34,416 nt of DNA from Lutimonas sp965365165. GTDB lineage: Bacteria; Bacteroidota; Bacteroidia; Flavobacteriales; Flavobacteriaceae. Shown here in pieces: positions 23,809 to 31,704 of the stretch; positions within the stretch are counted from its first letter, which is position 1; each line of letters begins with the position of its first letter. Below the pieces are notes generated by a model. The model was not told where the DNA came from. It did not search any database and was given only the letters and a program-made list of their open reading frames with translations. The translations under genes were made by a program, and so were the position numbers. The DNA lies in assembly GCA_965365165.1 (NCBI GenBank), contig CBDUAP010000005.1, positions 1-34,416 on the forward strand. The letters run 5' to 3'.

Positions 23809-26800
23809 TTAAACTTTTTCTATGAATAACATTGTATTGACATTGTCAAATTCAATGTTATTGCCATTATCAATTTCTTCCTTTAATATTAATTCTTTAG
23901 TTAATGTTTCATTTTTAATATAGTCTGCATTTGACGCCACAGCCTCATCAACTACGCCGTCCTTTTTGATGAAGAGGACGATTTTATCAGTCACCTCAAG
24001 GCCTTTTTCTTTTCTCAAATTCTGAATTCTGTTCACCAATTCTCTGGCTACTCCTTCATTTTTTAACTCCTTTGATATAGAAACGTCCAAAGCAACGGTT
24101 AAATTGCCCTGATTGGCAACTAGCCAACCCTCGATGTCCTGGGTAGAAATTTCTACTTCATCCAGCAACAACTCGACCGAATCATCATTTACAATGATGT
24201 CCAGCTTTCCTTTGCGTTCTATTTCAGCAATCTCTTCATCCCTAATTCCTTTAATCGCCTGTGCCACAAACCTCATATCTTTTCCATATTTGGGCCCAAG
24301 TACTTTAAAATTGGGTTTTATATTCTTTATCAGAATTCCGGAAGCATCATGAAGCAATTCAATTTCTTTGACATTTACCTCAGATTTGATCAGGTCAGAT
24401 ACAGCTTCGATATCCATTTTATCCTGTTTGTCCAAAACAGGAATCATAATTTTTTGCAAAGGTTGGCGAACTTTGATCATTTCCTTTTTCCTCAATGACA
24501 GTACCATGGAAGAAATTGTCTGCGCTTTTTGCATTTTTCTTTCCAGGGAGGGATCGATAAATGCCTGATTCGCTTTTGGAAATTCACCCAAATGTACTGA
24601 ACTTAATTTATTTTTAGAAACGTTTTTTGTTAAATCTAAATATAAATTATCCATAAAAAATGGGGCAATGGGCGAGGCCATCTGAGCCACATTCAGCAAA
24701 CATGTATACAAAGTTTGATACGCTGAAATCTTGTCTTGCTGATATTCTCCCTTCCAAAACCTTCTTCTGCACAATCTTACATACCAGTTGCTCAAATTCT
24801 CACTTACAAAATCCTGGATCGCTCTGGCCGCCTTGGTGGGTTCATAATCATCATAATAAGAGATTACCTTTTGGATAAGGGTGTTCAATTCAGAAAGTAT
24901 CCAACGGTCAATTTCGGGTCTTTCCGAAATCGCTATTTCTTCTTCTGCATACGAAAAGGCGTCAATATTGGCATAAAGCGAAAAGAAAGAATACGTGTTG
25001 TAGAGGGTTCCAAAGAATTTACGCCTGACTTCTTCAATACCTTCGACATCAAATTTTAAATTATCCCAAGGGTTCGCATTGGAAATCATATACCACCTTG
25101 TCGCATCAGGACCGTATTTTTTCATGGTCTCGAAAGGATCTATGGCATTACCAAGCCGCTTTGACATTTTCTTGCCGTTTTTATCCAAAATCAGGCCGTT
25201 GGAAATGACATTCTTATAGGCAACGCTGTCGAAATTCATTGAAGCTATGGCGTGCAAGGTATAGAACCATCCTCTTGTCTGGTCAACACCCTCAGCAATA
25301 AAATCAGCCGGAAAAAATTCATTATCATCAATTTTTTCTCTGTTCTCAAAAGGATAGTGCCACTGCGCATAAGGCATGGCTCCTGAATCAAACCATACAT
25401 CAATAAGGTCAGATTCCCTTTTCATAGGTCTTCCCGAAGGTGACACCAGAATTATCTGGTCAACTATGTTCTTGTGGAGGTCAATCTTGTCATAATTCGC
25501 CTCACTCATATCACCAACTACAAAATCCTTGAACAATTCAGTTGTCATAAACCCTTGCTCCATTGACTTCTTCATGGCTGCTTTCAACTCGGCAACCGAA
25601 CCTATGATCACCTCTTCTGCTCCGTCCTTGGTTCTCCAGATAGGTAAGGGTGTCCCCCAGAATCTGGATCTTGAAAGGTTCCAGTCATTGGCGTTTTGCA
25701 ACCAGTTCCCAAACCTTCCTTCTCCAGTCGATTTTGGTTTCCAGTTAATGGACTGATTCAATTCGTACATCCTGTCCCTCTTGTCGGTCACCCGAATGAA
25801 CCAGGAATCAAGAGGATAATAAAGAATCGGCTTATCAGTTCTCCAGCAGTTTGGATAACTGTGTTTGTATTTTTCGACCTTAAAAGCTTTATTCTCTTCT
25901 TTCAATTTGATAGCGAGCTCAACATCGACAGATCGATCGGGAACGTCTCCATCATCATAATATTCGTTCTTCACATATTTTCCGGCAAATTCACCCATAT
26001 GAGAGGTAAACCGGCCTTGGAGATCTACCAGGGGTACCGGGTTTTTATGATCATCCAGCACCAATAAAGGTGGTACTTCCGGGCTTGCCTGTTTGGCTAC
26101 CATGGCATCATCTGCACCAAAAGTTGGCGCGGTATGAACGATGCCTGTTCCATCTTCAGTGGTAACAAAATCACCTGCAATGACCCTGAAGGCATTTTCG
26201 GCATTTTGATAAGGCAAGGCATATGGCAATAACTGTTCGTATCTTATATCCAGCAGATCGGCTCCCTTGCAGGTCTTTATGATCCTGTATGGAATGACCT
26301 TATCCTCTTTTCCGAAGGCCTGCAATTCATCTTCATTCTCTACAGCCTTGAATTTTTTTCCCATTTGATAACCCAACAGGTTCTCGGCCAGAATAACATT
26401 TATAGGTTCAAAAGTGTATTGATTGAAAGTCCTGACAACCACATAATCTATCTTCTTTCCTACAGTCAGGGCAGTATTTGAAGGAAGGGTCCAGGGGGTG
26501 GTGGTCCAGGCCAGCATGAACAGGTCTCCCTCTATATCTTTGAGGAATTCAGGCAGGCTATCCTTTATGGTTTTAAACTGGGCTACTACTGTTGTATCTG
26601 TTACGTCCTGATAAGTTCCGGGCTGGTTCAGTTCATGTGAACTCAAACCGGTTCCGGCCTTTGGAGAATAGGGTTGAATGGTATATCCTTTGTAAAGCAA
26701 CTTTTTTTCATAGAGTTCTTTAAGCAGCCACCAAAGGGTTTCCATATATTTGGGCTTATAAGTCACGTATGGGTTGTTCATATCCACCCAGTGTCCCATT

Positions 26801-27216
26801 TTTTTTGTGAGATCCTCCCAGACGTCAGTGTATCTCAACACTGCTGATTTACAAGCTTCATTATAGTCTTCAACACTGACTTTCTTGCCGATGTCTTCTT
26901 TTGTGATCCCAAGCTCCTTTTCAACTCCAAGCTCAATGGGCAGACCATGAGTGTCCCAGCCGGCCTTTCTTTCTACAAGATATCCCTGAAGGGTTTTATA
27001 GCGACAGAAAATATCTTTGATCGCCCTACCCATGACATGATGTATTCCGGGAAGTCCATTGGCAGAAGGAGGCCCTTCAAAAAAAACAAAGGGCTCTTTT
27101 CCCTTTCGGGAGCTGATACTTTTTTCGAATATGTCATTCTGCTCCCAAAATGAGAGTACCTCTTCGGCAATTTCCGAAAGATTCAATCCCTTATATTCTC
27201 TAAAAGTCTGACGCAT
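23809..27216 (-). CDS. ileS: Isoleucyl-tRNA synthetase, type 2 with swapped HIGH motif (GIHH)
   Basis: 1135 residues from the ATG at 27216; a TTG four codons earlier is a less likely start. It charges tRNA-Ile and edits valine. The Rossmann-fold signature normally HIGH reads G57-I58-H59-H60 in SANGLPGIHHVMGRAIKD (bases 27037-27048), and KMSKR is intact at about 683-687. The CP1 editing domain (about 190-420) has TTPWTLPSNTAL, and the region DGTGIVHTAPTFGADD is canonical. The catalytic core is followed by an anticodon-binding domain and a long C-terminal extension without the zinc-binding cysteine cluster of type 1 enzymes. Length and C-terminus fit the eukaryote-like type 2 class. Type 2 IleRS with GxHH has been reported as mupirocin hyper-resistant. 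It leads ileS, DksA-like, DUF4097-like, lspA. Confidence 0.95.
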   Translation of the reverse strand: MRQTFREYKGLNLSEIAEEVLSFWEQNDIFEKSISSRKGKEPFVFFEGPPSANGLPGIHHVMGRAIKDIFCRYKTLQGYLVERKAGWDTHGLPIELGVEKELGITKEDIGKKVSVEDYNEACKSAVLRYTDVWEDLTKKMGHWVDMNNPYVTYKPKYMETLWWLLKELYEKKLLYKGYTIQPYSPKAGTGLSSHELNQPGTYQDVTDTTVVAQFKTIKDSLPEFLKDIEGDLFMLAWTTTPWTLPSNTALTVGKKIDYVVVRTFNQYTFEPINVILAENLLGYQMGKKFKAVENEDELQAFGKEDKVIPYRIIKTCKGADLLDIRYEQLLPYALPYQNAENAFRVIAGDFVTTEDGTGIVHTAPTFGADDAMVAKQASPEVPPLLVLDDHKNPVPLVDLQGRFTSHMGEFAGKYVKNEYYDDGDVPDRSVDVELAIKLKEENKAFKVEKYKHSYPNCWRTDKPILYYPLDSWFIRVTDKRDRMYELNQSINWKPKSTGEGRFGNWLQNANDWNLSRSRFWGTPLPIWRTKDGAEEVIIGSVAELKAAMKKSMEQGFMTTELFKDFVVGDMSEANYDKIDLHKNIVDQIILVSPSGRPMKRESDLIDVWFDSGAMPYAQWHYPFENREKIDDNEFFPADFIAEGVDQTRGWFYTLHAIASMNFDSVAYKNVISNGLILDKNGKKMSKRLGNAIDPFETMKKYGPDATRWYMISNANPWDNLKFDVEGIEEVRRKFFGTLYNTYSFFSLYANIDAFSYAEEEIAISERPEIDRWILSELNTLIQKVISYYDDYEPTKAARAIQDFVSENLSNWYVRLCRRRFWKGEYQQDKISAYQTLYTCLLNVAQMASPIAPFFMDNLYLDLTKNVSKNKLSSVHLGEFPKANQAFIDPSLERKMQKAQTISSMVLSLRKKEMIKVRQPLQKIMIPVLDKQDKMDIEAVSDLIKSEVNVKEIELLHDASGILIKNIKPNFKVLGPKYGKDMRFVAQAIKGIRDEEIAEIERKGKLDIIVNDDSVELLLDEVEISTQDIEGWLVANQGNLTVALDVSISKELKNEGVARELVNRIQNLRKEKGLEVTDKIVLFIKKDGVVDEAVASNADYIKNETLTKELILKEEIDNGNNIEFDNVNTMLFIEKV

Positions 27217-27243
27217 ATTTTCTTGCAAATTCTATTAAATTTG

Positions 27244-27251
27244 CAAAAGTA
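27244..27251 (-). promoter_or_regulatory. Candidate -7 element for ileS
   Basis: The minus strand reads TACTTTTG, matching TAnnTTTG, 27 nt before the ileS ATG. No TTG stands 17-23 bp upstream, so support is partial. It lies after the terminator of the OmpA genes. Confidence 0.45.
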
Positions 27252-27283
27252 CATATTTTCTTAAAATTTTAAGTGATAAGTAT

Positions 27284-27312
27284 AAAAAAAGCACCAGTTT
27301 TTCAACCGGTGC
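27284..27312 (-). terminator. Intrinsic terminator after the PD40-OmpA genes
   Basis: On the minus strand GCACCGGTT and AACTGGTGC form a 9-bp stem (one G-T pair) with a GAAA tetraloop, followed by seven T. It lies 30 bp after the stop at 27343 and closes the surface-protein locus. Confidence 0.88.
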
Positions 27313-27342
27313 GCTTTATTGTTAGGAAAGATTCTCTTCGAG

Positions 27343-28887
27343 CTATTTTCTAATGACCACGAATTCTGTCCTTCTGTTTTGCTGGTGTTCTGCTTCCGTA
27401 CATTTCACCCCGTTGGAGCAATTGTTCAGTAATTTCGATTCTCCGAACCCTTTTCCTGTAATTCTTCGCGAATCGACTCCAATTCCGATCAAATAGCGAA
27501 CCGTTGACGAAGCTCTTTTTTGTGACAGCCACATGTTATAGCCATCGCCTCCCCTGGCATCTGTATGTGCACCAAATTGTATGATCATATCTGGAAATTT
27601 CTCCATCAACCTGGCTACAGTTGCGAGTTCATCATAGGACCTCTCCAGGATATTGGCCTCATTCAATTCAAATTCAATAGACCTGACGTTTAAAATTTCC
27701 CTTCCATCAACGTCAACAAATTCCTTTTCATCCAGTAAAAAATCAATTTTATTCGCATACGAATTCTCCCTGCTTGTTACTAGCGTGGTATCTGTTTCAA
27801 AATAGCCAAATTTATCTCCCGTAATTTTATAGGACACATCACATTTTACCTTAAAGAAGAAAGTCCCATCAGCCAAGGTTTCTATTCTCCTGATCTTTTT
27901 ACCTTTGCTGTTGTATATTGTTGCGAATGCATTTGGAAGGGGTCTCCCTGAAATCTTATCCCTGATCACACCTTCAACCACCTGATCACAAATCGGGTTA
28001 ACCGTTAATTCCTCAAAAGAGTAAATATCATCATCTCCCTTGCCTCCTCTCCTGTTTGAAGAAAAATAACCTCTCTGTGTTTGCTGGTCAATAATAAAAG
28101 AAATATCGTCTGCTTTACTGTTCATCGGTTTACCCAGGTTTATGGGTTCCTCTATTGATCCGTCAAGTTTGGTCATATAAATATCAAAACCTCCCTCCCC
28201 CTCGGGCCTGTTTGAGGAAAAATACAATATATCTCCATCTACATACGGGGTGTATTCCTTGTATTTGGAATTTACCGTGGGCCCCAGGTTCCTGGGAGCT
28301 CCGTAATGACCACTGTTGATATCCACTACATAAATGTCCGTGCCTCCCAATCCTCCCGGCATGTCAGAAATATAATACATCTTTTTCCCGTCTTTGGTTA
28401 CAAAAGGATGTCCGTTACTGAATTTATCATTGTTGATCGGTAAAGTAACCACATTGATTCTGTTTCCCGATGACCCTACGGTTGCCTTGAATATTTTGAG
28501 GTTACTTGATCTTACCTTCCCATTCATATAATTATTTGAAGTAAAATAAATTTCAGTCAAATCTGGCGAGAAAGCGACCATGGCATCATGGTATTTTGAA
28601 TTTACCGAACTGGAAAAGGGCCGCACCCTTGTAATTTCACCATCCGGCTCCACATTGCCAATATACAGGTCTAAAAAAGGCTGGTCATTGCCTTCCCATG
28701 TTTTATTGGAAATACCGTTTTTTCGTGAAGAAGAAAATACAATTTTATCCGGCCCGTAAAAAGCAGTGCCGAAGTCTCCATTCTCGGAATTCGCATCCAG
28801 GCTTTTCAGTTTATACTGTGCCGCAGTAAGCTGTGCATTGGCCGAAAGAGAAATCAGGATAAACAGTATTGAAAATAAATATTTCAT
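27343..28887 (-). CDS. PD40 beta-propeller / CRD / OmpA protein (first paralogue)
   Basis: 514 residues from the ATG at 28887; an upstream TTG frame start is rejected because the ATG gives a clean signal peptide (ending SANAQ). Order: PD40/WD40-like propeller at about 25-310 with repeated blades (TDIYVVDINSG, YTPYVDGDILYFSSNRPEGEGGFDIY, ISFIIDQQTQRGYFSSNRRGGKGDDDIYSF), a carboxypeptidase regulatory-like domain at about 312-390, and an OmpA peptidoglycan-binding domain at about 395-514 (FGAHTDARGG, LSQKRASSTVRYL, NRRTEFVVI). This is the architecture of PorE without its TPR part. It should tie an outer-membrane complex to the cell wall. It follows its paralogue by 60 bp. Confidence 0.9.
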   Translation of the reverse strand: MKYLFSILFILISLSANAQLTAAQYKLKSLDANSENGDFGTAFYGPDKIVFSSSRKNGISNKTWEGNDQPFLDLYIGNVEPDGEITRVRPFSSSVNSKYHDAMVAFSPDLTEIYFTSNNYMNGKVRSSNLKIFKATVGSSGNRINVVTLPINNDKFSNGHPFVTKDGKKMYYISDMPGGLGGTDIYVVDINSGHYGAPRNLGPTVNSKYKEYTPYVDGDILYFSSNRPEGEGGFDIYMTKLDGSIEEPINLGKPMNSKADDISFIIDQQTQRGYFSSNRRGGKGDDDIYSFEELTVNPICDQVVEGVIRDKISGRPLPNAFATIYNSKGKKIRRIETLADGTFFFKVKCDVSYKITGDKFGYFETDTTLVTSRENSYANKIDFLLDEKEFVDVDGREILNVRSIEFELNEANILERSYDELATVARLMEKFPDMIIQFGAHTDARGGDGYNMWLSQKRASSTVRYLIGIGVDSRRITGKGFGESKLLNNCSNGVKCTEAEHQQNRRTEFVVIRK

Positions 28888-28906
28888 ATAACTTAACACT
28901 TTATAC

Positions 28907-28933
28907 AAAAGCCAACGAAATTCGTTGGCTTTT
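28907..28933. terminator. Strong hairpin between the two OmpA paralogues
   Basis: AAAAGCCAACG and CGTTGGCTTTT form an 11-bp perfect stem with a 5-nt loop; TATAC/GTATA outside can extend it with one bulge. On the minus strand only TTTT follows before G, so termination is likely partial. It could set the ratio of the two paralogues or protect the upstream message. Confidence 0.65.
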
Positions 28934-28947
28934 CGTATATAAAATGA

Positions 28948-30600
28948 TTACATTTTAATGATCACAAACTCGGTCCTCCTGTTTTTAGCGTGCTGTGCCT
29001 CAGTACACTCGACACCATCAGAACATTCATTGATAAGTTGTGTTTCCCCATATCCCTTTCCGGTAATTCTGCTCGAGTCAATTCCTTTATCTATAATATA
29101 ATTGACAGTAGATTTTGCCCTTCTCGTAGACAGCCATATGTTATAGCCAACGATTCCTCTTGAATCAGTATGGGAACCTGATTCTATGATCATTTCGGGA
29201 TATTTGTTCATCAGATCAACGACCTTGTCCAATTCCCTTTGCGCCTCCTTGTTCAGATAAGAAGAGTTCAACTCAAAATAAATAGGTTCAATATTGACCA
29301 CATAGGTACTTGGCCTGACCTTTACGATCTCTTCAGGTAAAACTTCAGGAATTCCCTCAGGTTTATCCTCAACAATTACAGGAACCTCTGGTTCTTTTTG
29401 TTCAACAATTTCGCCAGTACCCAACAGGATGAGCAGTTTTAATTTTTTATCAGCCTCCATAGAGGTCGTCAAAGATTTACTTTGGGTGGTGTAGCCTTCC
29501 TTTTTTCCTTCCAATTTATAAGCAGTATCACAGTATACCGGAAGTTCAAAAGAACCCTCCTCATCTACAACAACCTCCTTGACCAGGTTACCCTCTGTGT
29601 CCTTTACGGAAACCACGGCTCCCCTGATGATCTCAGTGGTATTCTTGTCTCTTACTTCACCTGTGATGACTTGCGTGCATTTGAAAACAACAGGTTCTTC
29701 TTCAATAAAAGAATATAAGTCGTCATCGCCTTCTCCTCCTTTTCTATTAGATGAAACATACCCCTTTCTGGTAGTCGGGTGTATGATAAAAGTGAAATCA
29801 TCTGCGCTTGAATTGATGGGCGCATTCAGTAATATGGGTTCAGGTGTGTAATCTACAAGTCGCGTTGCATAAACATCCAATCCTCCCATGCCACCTTCTT
29901 TGTCAGATGAAAAATAAAGGACCTCCCCATCTACAAACGGAGAAAATTCTTTGGAGGGGGAGTTGATCTTGAACCCAAGATTCACGGGGTTTCCAAATCC
30001 ACTCTCATTAATGGCCACCTTGAAAATATCGGTTTGCCCATAAGATCCGGGCATGTCTGAAATAAAATACAAGGTTTTTTCGTCAGCACTAAGGGCCGGG
30101 TGACCTACCGAATATTCGACATTGTTAAAGGGCATGGGAATGATATTGACCCATTCTCCCTTGTCATTTACAGATGCCTTGAACATGGCCAGATTGGCCA
30201 TTTTTTTCTCATCTCTTGCAAGTTTTTTGTTGTAAAAATTGTTTCTTGTAAAATAAACCGTTTTGAGGTCTCTGGTAAATACTACATCAGCTTCGTGATA
30301 CCTGGTATTTACTTCCCCCTTGAGAAGCGATACATTTCCAACATCTCCGTTAGAAAGAATATCTCCCACATACAATTCAAGATATCGCTGATTATTCTCC
30401 TCCCAAACATCATTCACCAAGGATATTCCTTTTTTTGGAGATGCATAAACCAATTTATCATCTCCATAAAAAGCCGTCCCAAAATCCGAATTTTTTGTAT
30501 TTACAGTAAGTTTATTGATTGCATATTTTCCTGCGCCTTCAGTCTGGGCATACAAGATTCCTGAATAACACAGGAGTAATGCCAAAATGTACTTTTTCAT
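28948..30600 (-). CDS. PD40 beta-propeller / CRD / OmpA protein (second paralogue)
   Basis: 550 residues with a signal peptide ending ILYAQ. It has the same three parts as its neighbour: propeller at about 25-310, regulatory-like domain at about 312-395 (CTQVITGEVRDKNTTEIIRGAVVSV), and OmpA domain at about 435-550 (SGSHTDSRGIVGYNIWLSTRR, NRRTEFVIIKM). It differs by a 35-residue acidic and proline-rich spacer (about 400-435, EPEVPVIVEDKPEGIPEVLP) between the last two parts. PorP/SprF lies 32 bp upstream on the same strand. The pair probably arose by tandem duplication, and the spacer could let this copy reach further from the membrane to the peptidoglycan; that is inference. Confidence 0.9.
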   Translation of the reverse strand: MKKYILALLLCYSGILYAQTEGAGKYAINKLTVNTKNSDFGTAFYGDDKLVYASPKKGISLVNDVWEENNQRYLELYVGDILSNGDVGNVSLLKGEVNTRYHEADVVFTRDLKTVYFTRNNFYNKKLARDEKKMANLAMFKASVNDKGEWVNIIPMPFNNVEYSVGHPALSADEKTLYFISDMPGSYGQTDIFKVAINESGFGNPVNLGFKINSPSKEFSPFVDGEVLYFSSDKEGGMGGLDVYATRLVDYTPEPILLNAPINSSADDFTFIIHPTTRKGYVSSNRKGGEGDDDLYSFIEEEPVVFKCTQVITGEVRDKNTTEIIRGAVVSVKDTEGNLVKEVVVDEEGSFELPVYCDTAYKLEGKKEGYTTQSKSLTTSMEADKKLKLLILLGTGEIVEQKEPEVPVIVEDKPEGIPEVLPEEIVKVRPSTYVVNIEPIYFELNSSYLNKEAQRELDKVVDLMNKYPEMIIESGSHTDSRGIVGYNIWLSTRRAKSTVNYIIDKGIDSSRITGKGYGETQLINECSDGVECTEAQHAKNRRTEFVIIKM

Positions 30601-30632
30601 AAATTCCCCTTTTTTTTATGTTTTATAATTTC

Positions 30633-31562
30633 CTAGAAAAATCTAGGAGACTTCAAATTTTTCTTTGAGAAGTCAATATCATATAATAAAATGATCTCGT
30701 GAGATCCTCCGGTGTTGGAATTTGAAAAATCAGAAATCGTATAATCGTAAGCATATCCAATTCTAAAGTCAGGGGTTACTCCAAAATTAAACAACAAACT
30801 AACCGAATCTTCAATTCTGTAACTCGCTCCTACTTCAAATCTGTCATACATTAAAAAGTTTGCATTGATATCAACTGATAACGGTGCTCCTGTAACGCCT
30901 TTAAACATCACAGATGGTTTGAATTTTAATGTGCTCGACAGATCAAATACGTATCCACCGGTTAAAAAATAATGAACTTCTTCTGAGGCTTTGGTGTTGA
31001 TATTATCTTTGTCGAGGTGTTCAGATTTCATAATGTTCGGAACCGAGAACCCTGCATACCATTTATTCGTATAATAATAAACCCCCGCCCCAAAATTTGG
31101 AAAGGCTTCGTTGATATTCTCATCAAACACCGGGTCATTTCCGGTTGAAGTTTGCGGTAATACAACGTCAAGAAGGTTTACATTCAACAAAGTCACTCCT
31201 CCTTTCAACCCAAACGCCAATCTTCCTTCATCTGATGTGGTCAGGGTATAGGAGAAATCAGCATAAATGTTTTGCTCTTTTGCTGGTCCTATTTCATCGG
31301 AAATTACCGAGATTCCCATCCCAACTTTCTTTCCCAAGGGTGCATGAACATCAAAAGTAAAGGTCTTTGGCGCCCCATCCACACTTGTCCATTGCGTACG
31401 CCCCAACAACCCCAAACTCAAAGTTCCTCTGGAACCGGCATACGCTGGATTTACAACGTTCATGTTGTACATATATTGTGTATACTGAGGATCTTGTTGT
31501 GCTTTCGTCTCGTTAAAGAATAGTAAAAAACCAAAAGCTAAGAAAATTGTTATTTTTTTCAT
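30633..31562 (-). CDS. PorP/SprF family type IX secretion membrane protein
   Basis: 309 residues. Signal peptide ending ETKAQ, then the family start QDPQYTQYMYNMNVVNPAYAGSRG, followed by about 14 amphipathic strands of an outer-membrane barrel and a final aromatic (RFF). PorP/SprF proteins work with the type IX secretion system; SprF of Flavobacterium johnsoniae is needed to export the adhesin SprB, and SprF-like genes often lie next to genes for type B CTD proteins. That is exactly the position here: 142 bp downstream of the repeat protein, and 32 bp before the second OmpA paralogue. The core translocon genes (gldK-N, sprA, sprE, sprT) are not in the window. Confidence 0.93.
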   Translation of the reverse strand: MKKITIFLAFGFLLFFNETKAQQDPQYTQYMYNMNVVNPAYAGSRGTLSLGLLGRTQWTSVDGAPKTFTFDVHAPLGKKVGMGISVISDEIGPAKEQNIYADFSYTLTTSDEGRLAFGLKGGVTLLNVNLLDVVLPQTSTGNDPVFDENINEAFPNFGAGVYYYTNKWYAGFSVPNIMKSEHLDKDNINTKASEEVHYFLTGGYVFDLSSTLKFKPSVMFKGVTGAPLSVDINANFLMYDRFEVGASYRIEDSVSLLFNFGVTPDFRIGYAYDYTISDFSNSNTGGSHEIILLYDIDFSKKNLKSPRFF

Positions 31563-31667
31563 TTGATAAAATTTATTTATATGACAACTGCATTGCCACT
31601 TAAATAGTTCTGAGTCAGTTCCAAATCGGGGTCAAACTCATAACTCCCTTTTTTTAATATGTTTACA

Positions 31668-31697
31668 TGGCAGTGTGACATCAAAATCACACTGCCA
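31668..31697. other. Perfect 11-bp hairpin between the repeat protein and PorP/SprF
   Basis: TGGCAGTGTGA (31668-31678) and TCACACTGCCA (31687-31697) are perfect complements with an 8-nt loop. On the minus strand, the direction of all neighbouring genes, no T run follows, so it is not a clear terminator; on the plus strand a short T run follows but no gene precedes it. It begins 8 bp after the repeat protein's stop codon and may stabilise the long message or limit read-through into PorP/SprF. No TAnnTTTG promoter was found in 31563-31704. Confidence 0.7.
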
Positions 31698-31704
31698 CGT
31701 ATTT

